From: Dehalococcoidia bacterium
GTDB taxonomy: Bacteria; Chloroflexota; Dehalococcoidia; GIF9; AB-539-J10
DNA length: 13,442 nt
Direction of reading: 5' to 3'
Assembly (NCBI GenBank): GCA_004376695.1
Contig: SOJB01000076.1
Location: 1-13,442 of the forward strand
Each line of letters starts with the position of its first letter. The first letter of the stretch is position 1. This document shows, piece by piece, positions 1-7,146 of this stretch. The notes under the pieces are model-generated. The model saw nothing but the letters and a program-made list of their open reading frames with translations, had not been told where the DNA came from and did not search any database. Made by a program: the position numbers and the translations under genes.

Positions 1-90
1 GCTCCCTCAGAATGACAGGGAGAGAGGGGGCTTCCTCTGAGTGAAGGGTAGAGAGAGAGGCTCTCTCAGAATGACGGTGAGTGAGTTATC
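1..90. repeat. Degenerate ~30-bp tandem repeat, three units
   Basis: Three related units each contain a CTCAGAATGA-like core, starting near positions 6, 35 (as CTCTGAGTGA) and 65, so the spacing is 29-30 bp. Each core is followed by a purine-rich GAGAGAG/GGTGAG tail. Read on the minus strand the core becomes TCATTCTGAG, a motif that recurs in intergenic repeats of many anaerobic bacterial genomes. It lies just downstream of the acyl-CoA synthetase-like gene. No coding sequence or obvious intrinsic terminator is seen in 1-128. The array may continue to the left of the window. Confidence 0.5.
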
Positions 91-128
91 GTCAATGGGG
101 TCGTTCCGGCTGCATCCCGGCGGGCGTC

Positions 129-1637
129 TTAGTCTTCCTTCTGAGAGGTTTCCTTTGTCGTGCTGAGTAGCCGCCGGTCTATCTGGCCCGACCCCGTCCT
201 GGGCAAACCGTCGACAAATCTGATTTGCTTGGGCACTTTGTAGTCAGTCATGCTCTGGCGGCAGAAATCGCGTATGTCGTCCGCCGTAGCGCTTTGTCCT
301 TCCTTAAGCACTATGAAGGCGGTGGGTATTTGCCCTTTGTACTCGTCGATAACACCGACACAGGCTGTTTCGGCTACCGCCGGATGCCGCAGGAGGACCT
401 CTTCAACTGCCTCGGGAAGAATCTTGACTCCCCCCGAGGGCACTATGATGGACGACATCTTCTCTACGTACTCCAGATAGCCGTCCTCGTCCATCCTGAC
501 CAGATCGCGGGTGTAGAACCAGCCGTCTTTGATAACCTGTGCCGTGAGTTCAGGCGAATTGTAGTATTCCTTCATCATCCAGGGGGCCCTGGCAACGGCT
601 TCCCCTACTTCGCCCCGCGGTACTTCCCTGCCGTTCTTGTCCAGCACTCTAAGCTCAGCCAGAGGCCTCCCTGCCGTACCCAATTTGCGGTCACGAATAG
701 CACCCATAGTGACGATTAGTAACTCCGTGAGCCCATATATCTCGCACGCAGTCAAGCCGAACTTGTTCTCAAGCATCTCCATGAAATGGGCTGAGGATTT
801 CGCCCCGCCGGAAAGCACCGCCCTTAACGAACTAAGGTCATAGCTCTTAATCGTTTCTTCGTCTATCCTGGCCAGGGCATTGAAGCTGGCGGGGACGCCC
901 ATAAGCATGGTTGCTTTTTCCCGTTCTACTGTCTCGAGGACATTCTTTGAACTGAAATGAGGGAGGATTACCATAGTGGCTCCCTTCATAGTGGGCACGA
1001 GAACAATCATCCCAAATCCAATAACGTAGTTAAAAGGAACCAATCCCAAAACAACATCGTCGCTCTCCAGTTCAAGCCCTGGCACCAGCGCGAATAGAGC
1101 TGAAATAACCGACGCGTGAGTATGCACTATGCCTTTGTGCTTCCCCAGCACGCCCAGAGTGTAGAAAACGATAGCTTCATCCTCATCCTCTATATCGACG
1201 GAAGGTGATGCAGGCGCACTGGCGGCGAGCAGCGCGTTGTAACTGTCTGTGCCGACTTCAAGAATGTGCTTCAGCAGCGGAACACCGGGTAGGACTGAAG
1301 ATACCAGGGGGGCGAACCTCTCTTCGGTAATGAGGGCTTTGGAATGAGATTCGCGGAGTTGAGGCTCGAGCTCGGGTGCCTTGGCTCCGGCATCGAGGAG
1401 TACGCCGACGGCTCCCGCTTTAAGCACCCCGAAGCAATTGATGACCCACTCAGGGGTACGGGACATCAGGATGCCGACGTGATCGCCCCTCTTTACGCCC
1501 AGGCTTATGAGAGCGTTGGCTACCCTGTTAGAGGTTTCATCGACTTCCCGATAGCTGACTCTTTGAGAGCCGAAGACGATGGCGGTATTCTGAGGCATCT
1601 CGCGGGCAGTTTCTTCTAGAAGTTGCTTGAGATTCAT
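129..1637 (-). CDS. Acyl-CoA synthetase-like (AMP-binding family) protein with degenerate active site
   Basis: This 502-residue protein has the fold signatures of the ANL adenylate-forming family (acyl-CoA synthetases): a large N-terminal AMP-binding domain (about 15-395) and a small C-terminal domain (about 405-490). Family members activate a carboxylate with ATP and then form a CoA thioester. The motif YGLTE is kept at 301-305. Other key positions are altered: the Ser/Thr-rich P-loop reads YTLGVLGKHKG (159-169), the usual TGD is TRD (376-378), the hinge RKKD-type motif is EKMSS, and the C-terminal SGK lysine is Gln485. Length is normal and there is no frameshift. The start at 1637 is preferred over the ORF's first ATG at 1700 because GGGGGA lies just upstream and a good promoter at 1671-1700 would begin transcription near 1664. 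Family assignment is secure, but the substrate is unknown and catalytic activity is doubtful. Confidence 0.85.
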   Translation of the reverse strand: MNLKQLLEETAREMPQNTAIVFGSQRVSYREVDETSNRVANALISLGVKRGDHVGILMSRTPEWVINCFGVLKAGAVGVLLDAGAKAPELEPQLRESHSKALITEERFAPLVSSVLPGVPLLKHILEVGTDSYNALLAASAPASPSVDIEDEDEAIVFYTLGVLGKHKGIVHTHASVISALFALVPGLELESDDVVLGLVPFNYVIGFGMIVLVPTMKGATMVILPHFSSKNVLETVEREKATMLMGVPASFNALARIDEETIKSYDLSSLRAVLSGGAKSSAHFMEMLENKFGLTACEIYGLTELLIVTMGAIRDRKLGTAGRPLAELRVLDKNGREVPRGEVGEAVARAPWMMKEYYNSPELTAQVIKDGWFYTRDLVRMDEDGYLEYVEKMSSIIVPSGGVKILPEAVEEVLLRHPAVAETACVGVIDEYKGQIPTAFIVLKEGQSATADDIRDFCRQSMTDYKVPKQIRFVDGLPRTGSGQIDRRLLSTTKETSQKED

Positions 1638-1670
1638 TGGTCCCCCGATACTTAATGAGCCTGAAGTAGG

Positions 1671-1700
1671 ATTATGAGCTACTTCCCTGTGTAATGTCAA
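1671..1700 (-). promoter_or_regulatory. Sigma70-type promoter of the acyl-CoA synthetase-like gene
   Basis: On the minus strand an exact TTGACA -35 box (1700-1695) is followed after 18 bp by CATAAT (1676-1671), a 5/6 match to the -10 consensus. Transcription would begin near 1664, giving a leader of about 27 nt before the ATG at 1637. This supports the shorter start for the gene. Confidence 0.6.
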
Positions 1701-1822
1701 TATGGTGGGGCCTGCGCCGCATTTGTGACTGCAAAAGGGATTGTGTCAGGATGATAGGGAGAAAAAGGCTCCCGGCATCCCGAGGACACTCGACGGGCGG
1801 GGGCGACTGCAAGGCAGGTATT

Positions 1823-1837
1823 GTGTTTCCGAAACAC
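1823..1837. promoter_or_regulatory. 15-bp palindrome, candidate operator
   Basis: GTGTTTC and GAAACAC form perfect 7-bp arms around one central base. It sits in the 380-bp divergent intergenic region between the acyl-CoA synthetase-like gene and the DUF4389 gene, about 180 bp upstream of the latter's start. The symmetry fits a dimeric regulator site, but no regulator gene is in the window and the match could be chance. Apart from this palindrome and the promoter at 1671-1700, the region 1638-2017 shows no convincing feature. Confidence 0.3.
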
Positions 1838-2017
1838 CATGTACTTGCGCCAAATCATGGGGCGTGCTTAAATTGGAAGGAGCAGAAACGCACGGTAGAG
1901 ATGATGTGCAACCTGTGTCAATCGACGCTGTTGATTGATATCGCGGACAAGTCAACCGCCATGCGTATGCACTGGCTAAACAGAGCACAGGCCAAAATAT
2001 AGAGGGAGGTATCGACA

Positions 2018-2662
2018 ATGGCAGCTACAACTTCGCCGACAACGCCCAAGTATCCCGCGACCTTGACAATCGACTACCCGGACAGACCCCTTAACAGGTT
2101 GACCACGTTCTTCAGGATCTTCACGGTGATCCCCATCGCTATTATCCTGGCTCTGGTAAGCGGTGCGAACTCCGATTGGAGCACAGTGCCCCATTGGACC
2201 TGGCAATATAGTGCAGGTGGCATCCTGGTTCTGCCGATTGTACTCATGATTCTTTTCCGGCAGAAGTATCCCAGGTGGTGGTTCGACTGGAACCTGGCAC
2301 TGACTAAGTTCGGCACACGTGTTGCCGCTTATTTGAGTCTGCTTACAGATGTATACCCGTCGACTGACGAAGAGCAGGCGGTTCATATCGAGCTTCCATA
2401 TCCGGATGTCCCGAAAGACCTTAGCCGCGGGTTACCGCTGGTGAAGTGGCTTCTGGCTATCCCGCATTACATCGTCCTGGCCGTCCTGTTCATTGCAGCC
2501 TTCGTCTGCGTGGTGATAGCCTGGTTTGCCATCCTGTTTACGGGTCGCTATCCCAGGGGTCTGTTTGACTTCGTAGTTGGTGTAAACCGGTGGGCGCTGA
2601 GAGTAGCTGCATACGCTTTCTTATTGACCACGGACCGGTATCCTCTGTTCAGGCTGACCTAG
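2018..2662 (+). CDS. DUF4389-family small integral membrane protein
   Basis: This 214-residue protein matches what I recognise as the DUF4389 family of uncharacterised bacterial membrane proteins. It has hydrophobic segments at about 31-49, 67-81 and a long one at 142-176. It also has an internal duplication: each half ends in a YPR...F...RVAAY.xLLTDxYP pattern (about 84-114 and 178-209), so the protein looks like two copies of one module. It should lie in the cytoplasmic membrane, and no catalytic motif is visible. The start is well supported by AGGGAGG (2003-2009) 8 nt upstream of the ATG. It is the only plus-strand gene in the window, divergent from the acyl-CoA synthetase-like gene and convergent with dnaE, so it is probably transcribed alone. 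Function is unknown. Confidence 0.8.
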   Translation: MAATTSPTTPKYPATLTIDYPDRPLNRLTTFFRIFTVIPIAIILALVSGANSDWSTVPHWTWQYSAGGILVLPIVLMILFRQKYPRWWFDWNLALTKFGTRVAAYLSLLTDVYPSTDEEQAVHIELPYPDVPKDLSRGLPLVKWLLAIPHYIVLAVLFIAAFVCVVIAWFAILFTGRYPRGLFDFVVGVNRWALRVAAYAFLLTTDRYPLFRLT

Positions 2663-2878
2663 GTTCAGTCGGCCATGTTAGGGAACACATCTCCCGGGCG
2701 AATGCGAATTCCGGGGACGCCGTACCGATCAGGTCTGCTACCAGTCAGGTATTATGTTCGCAGAATACTGAGGAACGGCAGTTTGCGAGATACTTCCGTC
2801 GCTCCGTCCCCTGCAGTAACGAAACGGCAAAGGAGAGCAAATCCGAATGGCGGTGCGACCGGTACAAGCGGGAATGCC

Positions 2879-5800
2879 TTATGGTTCAAGCCTGAAGTTG
2901 CTTTCGCCTACTATGCTGCCTAGTTCCCCCGCCAGTTCAGGACAGTAATTCACCGTTAGCGCGGGCACATCCAGGTTGGTTATCTCACCATCGCCGACAA
3001 CAGCCAGCGACACTCTGTCCTGCCCCGGATAACTCTTGAGGATATCCATGATCTTACGGAGGCGTTCTATGTCCGTTTCGGCATCGTCCGACCGGGTGAT
3101 ATCTATCATGACATGGCGGCGCACCGGCTCCTTCAACACTTCCTGGCGTGCCGGAAGCAGCCTTACGTCCTCGCAGTTCAGCTTCGTTTCCCCATCCCTG
3201 ACCTTCACCATGCCCCTGACCGTGAGCATGTTGCCCTCCTGCCACAGCCCCTGGGTGCTCTCATAAACTCTGGGCCAGGCGATGACCTCGATACTGGCAT
3301 CCAGGTCTTCGACGGAGGCGACGATGAAGGGGCGCTTATCCCGGGTGTAAGCCTGACGCACCGAGACCACTATTCCCGTGACCGTCACCGTTTGGTCGAC
3401 CATGTCCATGTTGATTTCGCCGCAAGAAACGGTGCCCTTTGGAGAAAGCTCTCCGGCCAGTGAATGAAGAGGCTGGGAGAAGTAAACCCCCAGTAACTCT
3501 CTTTCCCAGACGAGCTTCTGCTGGGTCGATACCTCTTCTTCCGCCTGCCCCTGAGCAGTACGCGGGGTGGGCGAGGTCTGGGGCAGTGAATCAAACATGC
3601 TGACCTGTCCCGATTCTTTTGCCTTCTGTTTGGCCTGGGCCAGGGAGATGTTCTTGTTCAGCGACTCGAGCAGCGTCTTGCGCGTGCCCAGAGAGTCGAA
3701 GGCACCGACCTTGATCAGGCTTTCCAACACCTTCTTGTTGATGTTACGAAGGTCGGTCCGACAGCAGAAGTCCTCTATGGACGTGAAGTCTGCCCCCGCC
3801 TCCCGGGCAGACACGATATGCTCGATGGGGGACGAGCCGACGTTCTTGACCGAGGTCAGCCCGAAGCGGATCGCTGCCTCCCCCTGCCCCTCTCCAACTG
3901 CCGCAGAGGGAGTGGAGGGCGAGCTCTCGATGGCAAACCTGGCATAGCTTCTGTTGATGTCGGGCGGGAGCACCTTGATGCCCAGCCTCCGGCATTCGGC
4001 AATCGCCGAATGAACCTTATCCGTGTTATCGTAATAGGTGTCGAGCACGGCAACCATGAACTCAATGGCGTAGTTTGCCTTGAGATAGGCATTGCGGTAG
4101 GCGATGAGGGCATAGATGACGCTGTGGGCCTTGTTGAAGGCATAACCGGCGAAGGGCTCGATCAGCGAGAATATCTCCCCGGCCAGTTTTTGCGATATGC
4201 CCTTCTTCTGCGCTCCGGAGACAAAATTGCGCTCCTCTTTCTTCATCACCTCGGGTATCTTCTTACCCATGGCTTTGCGGAAGATATCGGCCTGGCCCAG
4301 GCTGTAGCCGGCCAGAGCCCGGGCGATGAATATTACCTGCTCCTGGTAGACGATAACTCCATAGGTTTCTTCGAGAATCTCCTTCAGGATGGGGTGGGGG
4401 TAATGAATAGGGGTAACACCCTGCTTGGCTCTGATGAAGGTGGGAAGCTGTTCCATGGGGCCGGGGCGGTAGAGCGCCACCATGGCTGCGATGTCGCTGA
4501 AGCTGGTGGGTTTGAGTTCCTTGATGTAGCGACGCATCCCGGTGCCTTCCAGCTGGAAGATGCCTCTGGTTTCGCCGGAAGCCAGCAGTTCGAAGGTCTT
4601 CGCGTCATTGAGAGGAATATGCTCCAGATCGAGGGATATCCCGCGGTTCCGGGCGATGATTTCCTTAGCCCTGGCCATGATGGTCAGGTTGGACAGTCCC
4701 AGGAAGTCCATCTTCAGCAGCCCGAGACGGGCGATGTTCCACATGTGGAACTGGGTCATGACGGTGCGCTGTTCACCCCTTCCCAGCAGCTGCAGGGGCA
4801 CATATTCGATTAAGGGCTCATGCGAGATGACCACGCCGGCGGCATGAGTGCTAACGTGCCTGACCATTCCCTCCAATTCCCTGGCGGAGTCGACCAGCTT
4901 ACGTATGTCCGCGTCCTGGTAGTAGATGTCATAAAGCTCTCTGCTTTGCTGCAGGGCTCTGTCCAGGGTTATCGTTAGCTCCACAGGAATAAGCCTTGCT
5001 ACCCGGTCGACCTGGGCGTAGGGCATGCCCAGGGCCCGTCCGGTATCTCTTATCGCCGCTCTGGCGCCCAGGGTGCCGAAGGTAACTATCTGAGCCACGT
5101 GGTCGGAGCCGTATTTCTGGTTGACATAAGCGAAGACTTCATCGCGGCGGTCGTCCTGAAAATCAAGGTCGATATCGGGGAGCTCGGTGCGTTCGACATT
5201 GAGGAATCGTTCAAAAACGAGCCCGTAGGGCAGCGGGTCTATATCGGTGACCTCCAGGCAGTAGAGGGCCAGGCTGGCAGCGGCGCTTCCCCGGACGCCG
5301 CAATAGATGCCGCGTTGCCTGGCAAAGCGAATTATGTCCCAAACAACGAGGAAGTAATGGGCAAACCTGGTTTTGCGGATGACATTGAGCTCGTGAGTAA
5401 GCTGTTCCTTGACTGCCGGGCCAGCTTGCGGGTAACGCTTCTCCAGGCCCTGCCAGCAAAGCTCGGCCAGGAAATCATCGGCTTTCCTGCCGTGGGGCAG
5501 TTCGACCTGCGGCAGATGCAGCCCGGTGAAATCCAGCTCCAGTCGGCACATGTCGGCAATGACTTGAGCATTGTCCACAGCCTGAGGCAGGTCGGCGAAG
5601 AGCTCTGTCACCTCTTGAGGGCTCTTCAGATAGAAGAAATCGCCGGCCATCTTCAGCCTCTTCTCGTCATAGACAGAGGTATTGGTCTGTATGCACAGGA
5701 GAAGCTCATGAGACTGGGCGTCTCTCTTGTCGATGTAGTGCACATCAAACGTAGCTACAGGGGGTATGTTGAGCCTGGTGGATAGCGAAACGAGCTCCTG

Positions 5801-6355
5801 ATTTATCTGTTCCAGTTCCGGCATAGGATGCCTTTGAATCTCCAGGTAGTAATCGCCGAAGACCTCCCTGTACCACGAAGCTACGCCCGGGAGCTCGTCG
5901 GTCCGCCCCTCGAGGATAAGCCGGGCCAGCTCCCCGCGAGCGCACCCAGAGAGGGCGATCAGCCCATCATGATGAAGCTCCAGAAGCTCCTTGTCCACCC
6001 TGGGCTTATAGTAGAATCCCTCGAGGTGGCTCTTGGTAACCAGCTGGAGCAGATTGCGGTAGCCCTTTTCGTTCTTGACGAGGAGCGTGAGATGATTGGG
6101 GCTCTTGTGGGCTGGCTCTCGGCTACGGCAATCCGTCTCGGCAACGTAGACTTCGCAGCCGATGATCGGTTTTATACCTGCTTCCCTGGCTGCCGTATAG
6201 AAATCGATGACGCCATACATGGCGCCGTGGTCGGTGATAGCCAGGCTGTCCATCCCCAGCTCTTTCGTGCGGGCAACAAGCTGAGGGATGCGACACATGC
6301 CATCGAGCAGGCTGTATTCTGTGTGGACGTGAAGGTGGGCGAACTTCCGTGGCAT
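2879..6355 (-). CDS. dnaE: DNA polymerase III subunit alpha (DnaE)
   Basis: Replicative C-family DNA polymerase of 1158 residues, full length for the DnaE1 type. The N-terminal PHP domain (about 5-210) starts with HLHVHTEYSLLDG (7-19) and keeps the metal-binding set: H9, H11, D19, H43, E68, H88, C138, D204 and H206. The palm carries GSAAAS (356-361) and the catalytic triad D394 and D396 (in PDIDLDF, 393-399) and D550 (in KMDFLGL). An internal beta-clamp-binding motif QVSMF is at 917-921 and an OB-fold at about 989-1067, followed by a C-terminal tail. A Ser/Pro/Gly-rich insertion at about 812-826 interrupts the otherwise conserved stretch before IRFGL. The start at 6355 is fixed because the PHP motif begins at residue 7. 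No Shine-Dalgarno is present upstream. The gene is separated from its neighbours and has its own promoter. Confidence 0.97.
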   Translation of the reverse strand: MPRKFAHLHVHTEYSLLDGMCRIPQLVARTKELGMDSLAITDHGAMYGVIDFYTAAREAGIKPIIGCEVYVAETDCRSREPAHKSPNHLTLLVKNEKGYRNLLQLVTKSHLEGFYYKPRVDKELLELHHDGLIALSGCARGELARLILEGRTDELPGVASWYREVFGDYYLEIQRHPMPELEQINQELVSLSTRLNIPPVATFDVHYIDKRDAQSHELLLCIQTNTSVYDEKRLKMAGDFFYLKSPQEVTELFADLPQAVDNAQVIADMCRLELDFTGLHLPQVELPHGRKADDFLAELCWQGLEKRYPQAGPAVKEQLTHELNVIRKTRFAHYFLVVWDIIRFARQRGIYCGVRGSAAASLALYCLEVTDIDPLPYGLVFERFLNVERTELPDIDLDFQDDRRDEVFAYVNQKYGSDHVAQIVTFGTLGARAAIRDTGRALGMPYAQVDRVARLIPVELTITLDRALQQSRELYDIYYQDADIRKLVDSARELEGMVRHVSTHAAGVVISHEPLIEYVPLQLLGRGEQRTVMTQFHMWNIARLGLLKMDFLGLSNLTIMARAKEIIARNRGISLDLEHIPLNDAKTFELLASGETRGIFQLEGTGMRRYIKELKPTSFSDIAAMVALYRPGPMEQLPTFIRAKQGVTPIHYPHPILKEILEETYGVIVYQEQVIFIARALAGYSLGQADIFRKAMGKKIPEVMKKEERNFVSGAQKKGISQKLAGEIFSLIEPFAGYAFNKAHSVIYALIAYRNAYLKANYAIEFMVAVLDTYYDNTDKVHSAIAECRRLGIKVLPPDINRSYARFAIESSPSTPSAAVGEGQGEAAIRFGLTSVKNVGSSPIEHIVSAREAGADFTSIEDFCCRTDLRNINKKVLESLIKVGAFDSLGTRKTLLESLNKNISLAQAKQKAKESGQVSMFDSLPQTSPTPRTAQGQAEEEVSTQQKLVWERELLGVYFSQPLHSLAGELSPKGTVSCGEINMDMVDQTVTVTGIVVSVRQAYTRDKRPFIVASVEDLDASIEVIAWPRVYESTQGLWQEGNMLTVRGMVKVRDGETKLNCEDVRLLPARQEVLKEPVRRHVMIDITRSDDAETDIERLRKIMDILKSYPGQDRVSLAVVGDGEITNLDVPALTVNYCPELAGELGSIVGESNFRLEP
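3877..3919. repeat. Imperfect inverted repeat inside dnaE coding sequence
   Basis: A pyrimidine-rich arm (3877-3893, containing CCCCTGCCCCTCT) and a purine-rich arm (3905-3919, AGAGGGAGTGGAGGG) can pair around an 11-nt loop, with six base pairs next to the loop and further pairs after mismatches. The composition resembles the CCCTCTCC...GGAGAGGG palindromic repeats scattered between genes in many bacteria. It is in frame and encodes the Ser/Pro/Gly-rich insertion of DnaE. Confidence 0.45.
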
Positions 6356-6362
6356 CGGTTAG

Positions 6363-6390
6363 ATTATAGCATTTGTGCTGAGAGTGCCAA
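6363..6390 (-). promoter_or_regulatory. dnaE promoter, probably giving a leaderless mRNA
   Basis: On the minus strand TTGGCA (6390-6385; 5/6 match to the -35 consensus) is followed after 16 bp by a perfect TATAAT (6368-6363), preceded by TG to make an extended -10 (TGCTATAAT). Only 7 nt separate the -10 from the dnaE ATG at 6355. Transcription should therefore start at or within a base or two of the start codon. There is no room for, and no sign of, a ribosome-binding site. Confidence 0.65.
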
Positions 6391-6483
6391 ACCGCCCTGA
6401 TCATTGGTATTCTGGCCTTCGATGTTGCTCAGGATTTGGTGCTTGGGATTCAGGATCTGATATTAGGCCCAGGGGTCGTCAGG

Positions 6484-7146
6484 TCAGGCGGAAGGAATAT
6501 CCTTCACCATCTTCCAGACGATGTTCCCGCAGAGTGCAGTGACATCCTCGGTGGGAAGATAGTCGGAGATATTGGCGTCGAATAATACGTTACCGGCGGG
6601 AGCAACTTCCTCATCGCCTTTCCACAGCACCAGGGTCACGGGGACACGCGGGAAAGCATCGATGGTCACCGATATGTCGCCGTAAGGTGCTTTGTAACCA
6701 CCAAACGGCGCTGCTGCCTTCATCAATAGATCGGGATTCTTGCCAAAGCGGTTTACCAGGGGAGCGATGACTCTCTGGAAGAATGCCGGGTAGTAGCTGA
6801 CACCTCCCGGTATCTGTTTGAAGGTGATTAGCCTGCCGGTAGCCGGGGTGCCCGGTGCCTGGTTGAAATAGTGAAGTATCAGGATCTTGCCCGTTAACGG
6901 GACTTCTATCGCCACGGAACCGGGGCTATCCTCCAGCGAAAGCTCGACATCGGGAAGGGTGATGTGATATGGCCGATTCAGATAATCGATGATGATCTTA
7001 TCGGGGCCCATGTACCGGGCACCGCTTTTGCGGCACTGCTCTTCGAGATCGGTGATCCTGGCCAGCTGCTTACGGGCGAGCTGATAGGAAAGATCAAAAC
7101 CCTGTTCCCGGGAGCCGTGTGACGGAGAACGGCGTTCTTTCATCAT
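6484..7146 (-). CDS. DUF3786 domain-containing protein
   Basis: A soluble protein of 220 residues resembling the DUF3786 family, which has no established function and occurs in anaerobes such as Dehalococcoidia, Clostridia and sulfate reducers. A short charged N-terminus with a helical stretch (LARKQLARITDLEEQCRKSG) leads into an alpha/beta body containing GGVSYYP, FGGYKAPYGD and FPRVPVTLVLWKGDEE; there is no signal peptide or membrane segment. The first in-frame ATG is 66 nt further upstream, inside metF. I chose 7146 because its ATG overlaps the metF TGA (ATGA), the usual arrangement for translational coupling; a second ATG follows directly. It is the last gene of the metV-rnfC/metV/metF series, so a role connected with folate or corrinoid one-carbon metabolism is plausible but unproven. 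Confidence 0.7.
   Translation of the reverse strand: MMKERRSPSHGSREQGFDLSYQLARKQLARITDLEEQCRKSGARYMGPDKIIIDYLNRPYHITLPDVELSLEDSPGSVAIEVPLTGKILILHYFNQAPGTPATGRLITFKQIPGGVSYYPAFFQRVIAPLVNRFGKNPDLLMKAAAPFGGYKAPYGDISVTIDAFPRVPVTLVLWKGDEEVAPAGNVLFDANISDYLPTEDVTALCGNIVWKMVKDIPSA

Noticed and set aside
1..90. Short CRISPR-like array
   Set aside because: The units are contiguous and diverged with no unique spacers, so this is a degenerate tandem repeat.
1694..2002. 102-codon plus-strand open frame ending 15 nt before the DUF4389 gene, with a CNLC motif near its end
   Set aside because: No family resemblance, poor ribosome-binding context at its possible starts, and overlap with the minus-strand promoter at 1671-1700. 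A 33-codon version from 1903 remains possible but unsupported.
1976..2386. 136-codon minus-strand open frame
   Set aside because: Antisense to the DUF4389 gene, which has clear membrane segments and an internal repeat on the plus strand.
2746..2770. Possible terminator hairpin between DUF4389 and dnaE (CAGG-TATT / AATACTG)
   Set aside because: Stem is short, has a bulge and no T-tract on either strand. No convincing terminator is seen in 2663-2878.
3818..4813. 331-codon plus-strand open frame
   Set aside because: It lies wholly opposite dnaE, whose protein is conserved throughout; the translation has no family resemblance and is a shadow of the real gene.
5099..5785. 228-codon plus-strand open frame
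   Set aside because: Antisense shadow of the DnaE N-terminal half.
6429..6459. Two copies of TCAGGAT(T/C)TG 21 bp apart between DUF3786 and dnaE
   Set aside because: Only two short imperfect copies; could be chance and no role is evident.
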